Assembly (NCBI GenBank): GCA_903923345.1
Contig: CAIXXI010000374.1
Location: forward strand, 1-15,599
Direction: 5' to 3'
Origin: an uncultured Burkholderiales bacterium
Lineage (GTDB): Bacteria; Pseudomonadota; Gammaproteobacteria; Burkholderiales; Burkholderiaceae_E
DNA: 15,599 nt
A program made the translations under genes and the position numbers. Below, piece after piece: positions 12,826-15,599 of this stretch (position 1 is the first letter of the stretch; every line of letters starts with the position of its first letter). The notes beneath the pieces were generated by a model that saw only the letters and a list, made by a program, of their open reading frames with translations, had not been told where the DNA came from and did not search any database.

Positions 12826-14091
12826 ATGGACAAACTGCTGATCCACGGCGGCGCCCGTCTCGATGGCGAGGTGCCGATCTCGGGCGCCAAGAATGCCGCG
12901 CTGCCCATCCTGTGCGCGAGCCTGCTCGTGCCGGGCACCTTCGAGATCGACAACGTGCCGCAGCTGCAGGACGTCGGCACGACCATCAAACTGCTCGGGC
13001 GCATGGGCGTTGTCAGCGAGCGCGATGGCTCGACGGTGCGCCTGGATGCCAGCGGGGTCACGCACTTCGAGGCCGCCTACGACCTGGTCGCGACCATGCG
13101 GGCCTCGATTCTGGTGCTCGGCCCGCTGGTGGCCCGCTTCGGCGAGGCACGGGTGTCCTTGCCCGGTGGGTGCGCGATCGGCCAGCGGCCGGTGGATCAG
13201 CACATCAAGGGCCTGCAGCTGCTGGGTGCCGAGATCGAGATCGAGCACGGCTACGTGATCGCGCGCGCCAGCCGCTTGCGCGGTACCCGCATCATCACCG
13301 ACATGGTCACGGTCACCGGCACCGAAAATCTCCTGATGGCCGCCACGCTCGCCGAGGGCGAGACGATCATCGAGAACGCAGCGCGCGAGCCCGAGGTGGT
13401 CGATCTGGCTTTGGCGCTCAATGCCCTGGGTGCGCGCATTCGCGGCGCCGGCACCGACCGCATCGTGATCGAGGGGGTACAGGCCCTGCATGGCGGGCGT
13501 CATCGCGTGATGTCCGACCGCATCGAGGCGGGCACTTTCCTGTGTGCGGTGGCGGCCGCCGGTGGCGAGCTGCGCCTGACCGGCTGCGAACCCTCCACGC
13601 TGGATGCCACGCTCGAGAAACTGCGCGAGGCCGGTCTGCAGATCGAAACCGGACCCGACTGGATCCGCGCGGTCATGCGCGGTCGGCCGCGCGCGGTCAA
13701 TCTGCGCACAGCACCCTATCCCGGTCTGGCCACCGACATGCAGGCCCAGTTCATGGCGGTCAATTGTGTGGCCGAGGGCACCTCAGTGATCACCGAGACC
13801 ATTTTCGAGAACCGGTTCATGCATGTGCAGGAGATGCGCCGGCTCGGTGCCGACATCGACGCTCAAGGCAACACCGCCGTCGTGCGCGGCGTGGCCGGTC
13901 TGTCGGGTGCGATCGTGATGGCAACCGATCTGCGCGCCTCGGCCGGGCTGGTGATTGCCGGGCTGGTGGCGCGTGGCGATACCCTGGTCGATCGCATCTA
14001 TCACCTCGATCGGGGCTACGACCGCATGGAACGCAAGCTGGCGGCGGTGGGCGCCCACATCGAGCGGGTGCGCACGGTGGTGGACGCATGA
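12826..14091 (+). CDS. murA: UDP-N-acetylglucosamine 1-carboxyvinyltransferase MurA
   Basis: MurA transfers the enolpyruvyl group of PEP to UDP-GlcNAc, the first committed step of peptidoglycan synthesis, in the cytoplasm. From the ATG at 12826 the product is 421 residues, nearly equal to E. coli MurA (419). Lys22 and Asn23 in SGAKNAALP and the catalytic loop cysteine Cys116 in LPGGCAIG are present. The cysteine form is the one that is usually sensitive to fosfomycin; the Asp variant is absent. Other family stretches are IITDMVTVTGTENLLMAATL, DRIEAGTFLCAVAAAGG, PYPGLATDMQAQFMAV and YHLDRGYDRMERKL. The frame is open upstream to 12628, but that part overlaps the bolA-like gene. No strong ribosome site precedes the ATG. 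The stop overlaps hisG as ATGA. Confidence 0.97.
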   Translation: MDKLLIHGGARLDGEVPISGAKNAALPILCASLLVPGTFEIDNVPQLQDVGTTIKLLGRMGVVSERDGSTVRLDASGVTHFEAAYDLVATMRASILVLGPLVARFGEARVSLPGGCAIGQRPVDQHIKGLQLLGAEIEIEHGYVIARASRLRGTRIITDMVTVTGTENLLMAATLAEGETIIENAAREPEVVDLALALNALGARIRGAGTDRIVIEGVQALHGGRHRVMSDRIEAGTFLCAVAAAGGELRLTGCEPSTLDATLEKLREAGLQIETGPDWIRAVMRGRPRAVNLRTAPYPGLATDMQAQFMAVNCVAEGTSVITETIFENRFMHVQEMRRLGADIDAQGNTAVVRGVAGLSGAIVMATDLRASAGLVIAGLVARGDTLVDRIYHLDRGYDRMERKLAAVGAHIERVRTVVDA

Positions 14092-14750
14092 TCACGCTGG
14101 CGCTCTCCAAGGGCCGCATCCTGGATGAGACGCTGCCGCTGCTGTCGGCGGCCGGTATCGAGGTCGACTCCAAGGTGCTGTCCTCACGCAAGCTGATCCT
14201 GCCGACCGGCGATCCGGGCCTGCAGCTCATCATCGTTCGGGCCAGCGATGTGCCCACCTACGTCCAGTACGGGGCGGCCGACATCGGCGTGGCCGGCAAG
14301 GATGTCCTGATCGAGCATGGCGGCGAGGGGCTGTATCAGCCGATGGATCTGGGCATCGGGCGCTGCCGCATGTGCGTGGCCGTGCGCACGGGCTTCGATT
14401 ACGCCGCTCGGGTTCGCAGTGGCGCGCGACTGCGGGTCGCCACCAAGTACGTCGAAGTCGCTCGCGAGCATTTCGCGGCCAAGGGCGTGCATGTCGATTG
14501 CATCAAGCTGTATGGCTCGATGGAGCTGGCACCGCTGGTCGGGCTCGCTGATGCGATTGTTGACCTGGTCTCGACCGGCTCCACCCTGAAGGCCAACGAC
14601 CTGGTGGAAGTCGAAGAGATCCTGCAGATTTCCTCGCGGCTGGTCATCAACCAGGCGTCGCTCAAGACCCGGCGTGCCGAGTTGTCGCCCCTGCTCGCCT
14701 CGCTGCAGCGGGTCGTCGCCGACCGTGCGGCCGCTGCTGCGGTCCGATGA
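14088..14750 (+). CDS. hisG: ATP phosphoribosyltransferase, short form (HisG)
   Basis: HisG joins ATP and PRPP, the first and feedback-controlled step of histidine synthesis. The product is 220 residues (MITLALSKGRILDETLPLLS at the start), with RKLILPTGDPGLQLIIVRAS, YGAADIGVAGKDVLIE and the PRPP-binding segment IVDLVSTGSTLKANDL near residue 160. It is the short HisG(S) form: the C-terminal regulatory domain of the roughly 300-residue long form is missing. Short forms work in a complex with HisZ, a histidyl-tRNA-synthetase-like subunit that must be encoded outside this window. The ATG at 14088 overlaps the murA stop by 4 bases; the frame remains open far upstream through murA, but that is a shadow. 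hisD follows after 22 bases. Confidence 0.96.
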   Translation: MITLALSKGRILDETLPLLSAAGIEVDSKVLSSRKLILPTGDPGLQLIIVRASDVPTYVQYGAADIGVAGKDVLIEHGGEGLYQPMDLGIGRCRMCVAVRTGFDYAARVRSGARLRVATKYVEVAREHFAAKGVHVDCIKLYGSMELAPLVGLADAIVDLVSTGSTLKANDLVEVEEILQISSRLVINQASLKTRRAELSPLLASLQRVVADRAAAAAVR

Positions 14751-14772
14751 GTGCAGCACTGAAAGGCCCAAG

Positions 14773-15599
14773 ATGACTCAGACCACTTCGGCCAAGCCCC
14801 TCATTCGCCGGCTCGATGCCTCCGAACCCGGATTCGACGCAGCCCTCAGTGCTTTGCTGGCCTGGGAGGCGTCCCAGGATGCGGCCATCGAGCAGGCGGT
14901 CGCCGGCATCGTGGCCGATGTGCGTGCGCGCGGCGATGCCGCGGTGCTCGAACTCACCCGCCGCTTCGATCGGCTGGATGTCAGCGATGCATCCGCGCTC
15001 GAGTTGCCGCGCCAGGCCTTGCATGCGGCCCTCGATTCGCTGGCATCCGATCAGCGCGCAGCGCTCGAGTCGGCCGCGCAGCGCGTGCGTGAATATCACC
15101 TGCATCAGCTGGCGCAGTCCTGGTCGTATGTCGACTCCGACGGCACGCGGCTGGGGCAGAAGATCGGCCCGATCGAACGCGTCGGCCTGTATGTGCCCGG
15201 TGGCAAGGCGGCGTACCCCTCGTCGGTCCTGATGAACGCGTTGCCGGCCAAGGTGGCCGGCGTGCCGCAGCTGGTCATGGTCTGCCCGACCCCGGATGGT
15301 GTTCGCAACCCGATGGTGCTGGCGGCGGCTGCGATTGCCGGTGTCGATCGGGTCTTCACCGTGGGCGGGGCGCAGGCGGTGGCTGCGCTGGCCTATGGCA
15401 CCGCCACCGTACCGGCGGTCGACAAGATCGTCGGACCCGGCAATGCCTATGTTGCAGAGGCCAAGCGGCGCGTCTTTGGCAAGGTCGGCATCGACATGAT
15501 TGCCGGGCCGTCTGAAATTCTGGTGATCTGCGATGGTCACACCGATCCCGACTGGATCGCGATGGACCTCTTTTCGCAGGCCGAGCATGACGAGCTGGC
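14773..15599 (+). CDS. hisD: Histidinol dehydrogenase HisD (3' end cut by window edge)
   Basis: HisD oxidises L-histidinol in two NAD-dependent steps to L-histidine, the end of the pathway. About 275 codons are present of a usual 430 or so; the frame is open to the right edge. Clear family stretches are the ERVGLYVPGGKAAYPSSVLM region (near 135-154), VFTVGGAQAVAALAYGT (195-211), IVGPGNAYVAEAKRRVFG (219-236) and IDMIAGPSEILV (240-251). The last visible residues, SQAEHDEL, contain Gln269 and His272, which correspond to the zinc ligands Gln259 and His262 of the E. coli enzyme. The ATG at 14773 has AAAGG 6 bases before it, a good ribosome site. The remaining zinc ligands lie beyond the window. 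Confidence 0.97.
   Translation, partial: MTQTTSAKPLIRRLDASEPGFDAALSALLAWEASQDAAIEQAVAGIVADVRARGDAAVLELTRRFDRLDVSDASALELPRQALHAALDSLASDQRAALESAAQRVREYHLHQLAQSWSYVDSDGTRLGQKIGPIERVGLYVPGGKAAYPSSVLMNALPAKVAGVPQLVMVCPTPDGVRNPMVLAAAAIAGVDRVFTVGGAQAVAALAYGTATVPAVDKIVGPGNAYVAEAKRRVFGKVGIDMIAGPSEILVICDGHTDPDWIAMDLFSQAEHDEL

Noticed and set aside
12912..14087. Long open frame upstream of and in frame with hisG, running through murA
   Set aside because: Its Arg/Gly/His-rich composition is typical of an off-frame reading of GC-rich DNA. murA in the other frame has all its catalytic residues, and HisG starts naturally at 14088.
1..15599. Search for defence systems, mobile elements, CRISPR arrays, tRNA genes or a new gene cluster
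   Set aside because: Every stretch is accounted for by conserved housekeeping genes. No gap exceeds about 116 bases, no long direct or inverted repeats were seen, and no region differs obviously in base composition.

Overview
The window is a GC-rich chromosomal segment of a Gram-negative bacterium, packed with short intergenic gaps and several 4-base gene overlaps. Gene content and order (an LPS/Kdo operon ending in rpoN, divergent from an mla operon with mlaA between mlaD and mlaC, followed by a YadGH-type ABC exporter, a BolA protein, murA, hisG and hisD) point to a betaproteobacterium, most likely of the order Burkholderiales. I cannot name a genus from the sequence alone.

Left arm, minus strand (4771 down to 1): kdsD, kdsC, lptC, lptA, lptB and rpoN, the last cut by the left window edge. 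KdsD and KdsC supply two steps of Kdo synthesis. LptC, LptA and LptB are parts of the bridge that carries finished LPS to the outer membrane. RpoN is sigma-54. Gaps are 14-30 bases, and lptA and lptB overlap by 4 bases, so this looks like one transcript.

The 46-base divergent gap (4772-4817) holds two candidate -10 boxes facing each other. The one for kdsD lies so close to the start codon that the transcript could be leaderless.

Right arm, plus strand (4818 to 15599): a KefB/KefC-like CPA2 cation:proton antiporter with an RCK domain; then mlaF, mlaE, mlaD, mlaA, mlaC and mlaB, the complete retrograde phospholipid transport system that keeps phospholipid out of the outer leaflet; then a two-gene ABC-2 exporter (yadG/yadH type); a BolA/IbaG protein; murA (first committed step of peptidoglycan synthesis); hisG; and hisD, cut by the right edge. 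The arm joins envelope lipid transport, cell-wall synthesis and the start of histidine synthesis in one near-continuous gene string.

No stretch longer than about 116 bases lacks a gene. I see no tRNA, rRNA, CRISPR array, insertion sequence, phage gene, long repeat or clear intrinsic terminator. The window is conserved housekeeping DNA. I found no convincing undescribed system, and the findings below are modest points about arrangement, start sites and regulation.
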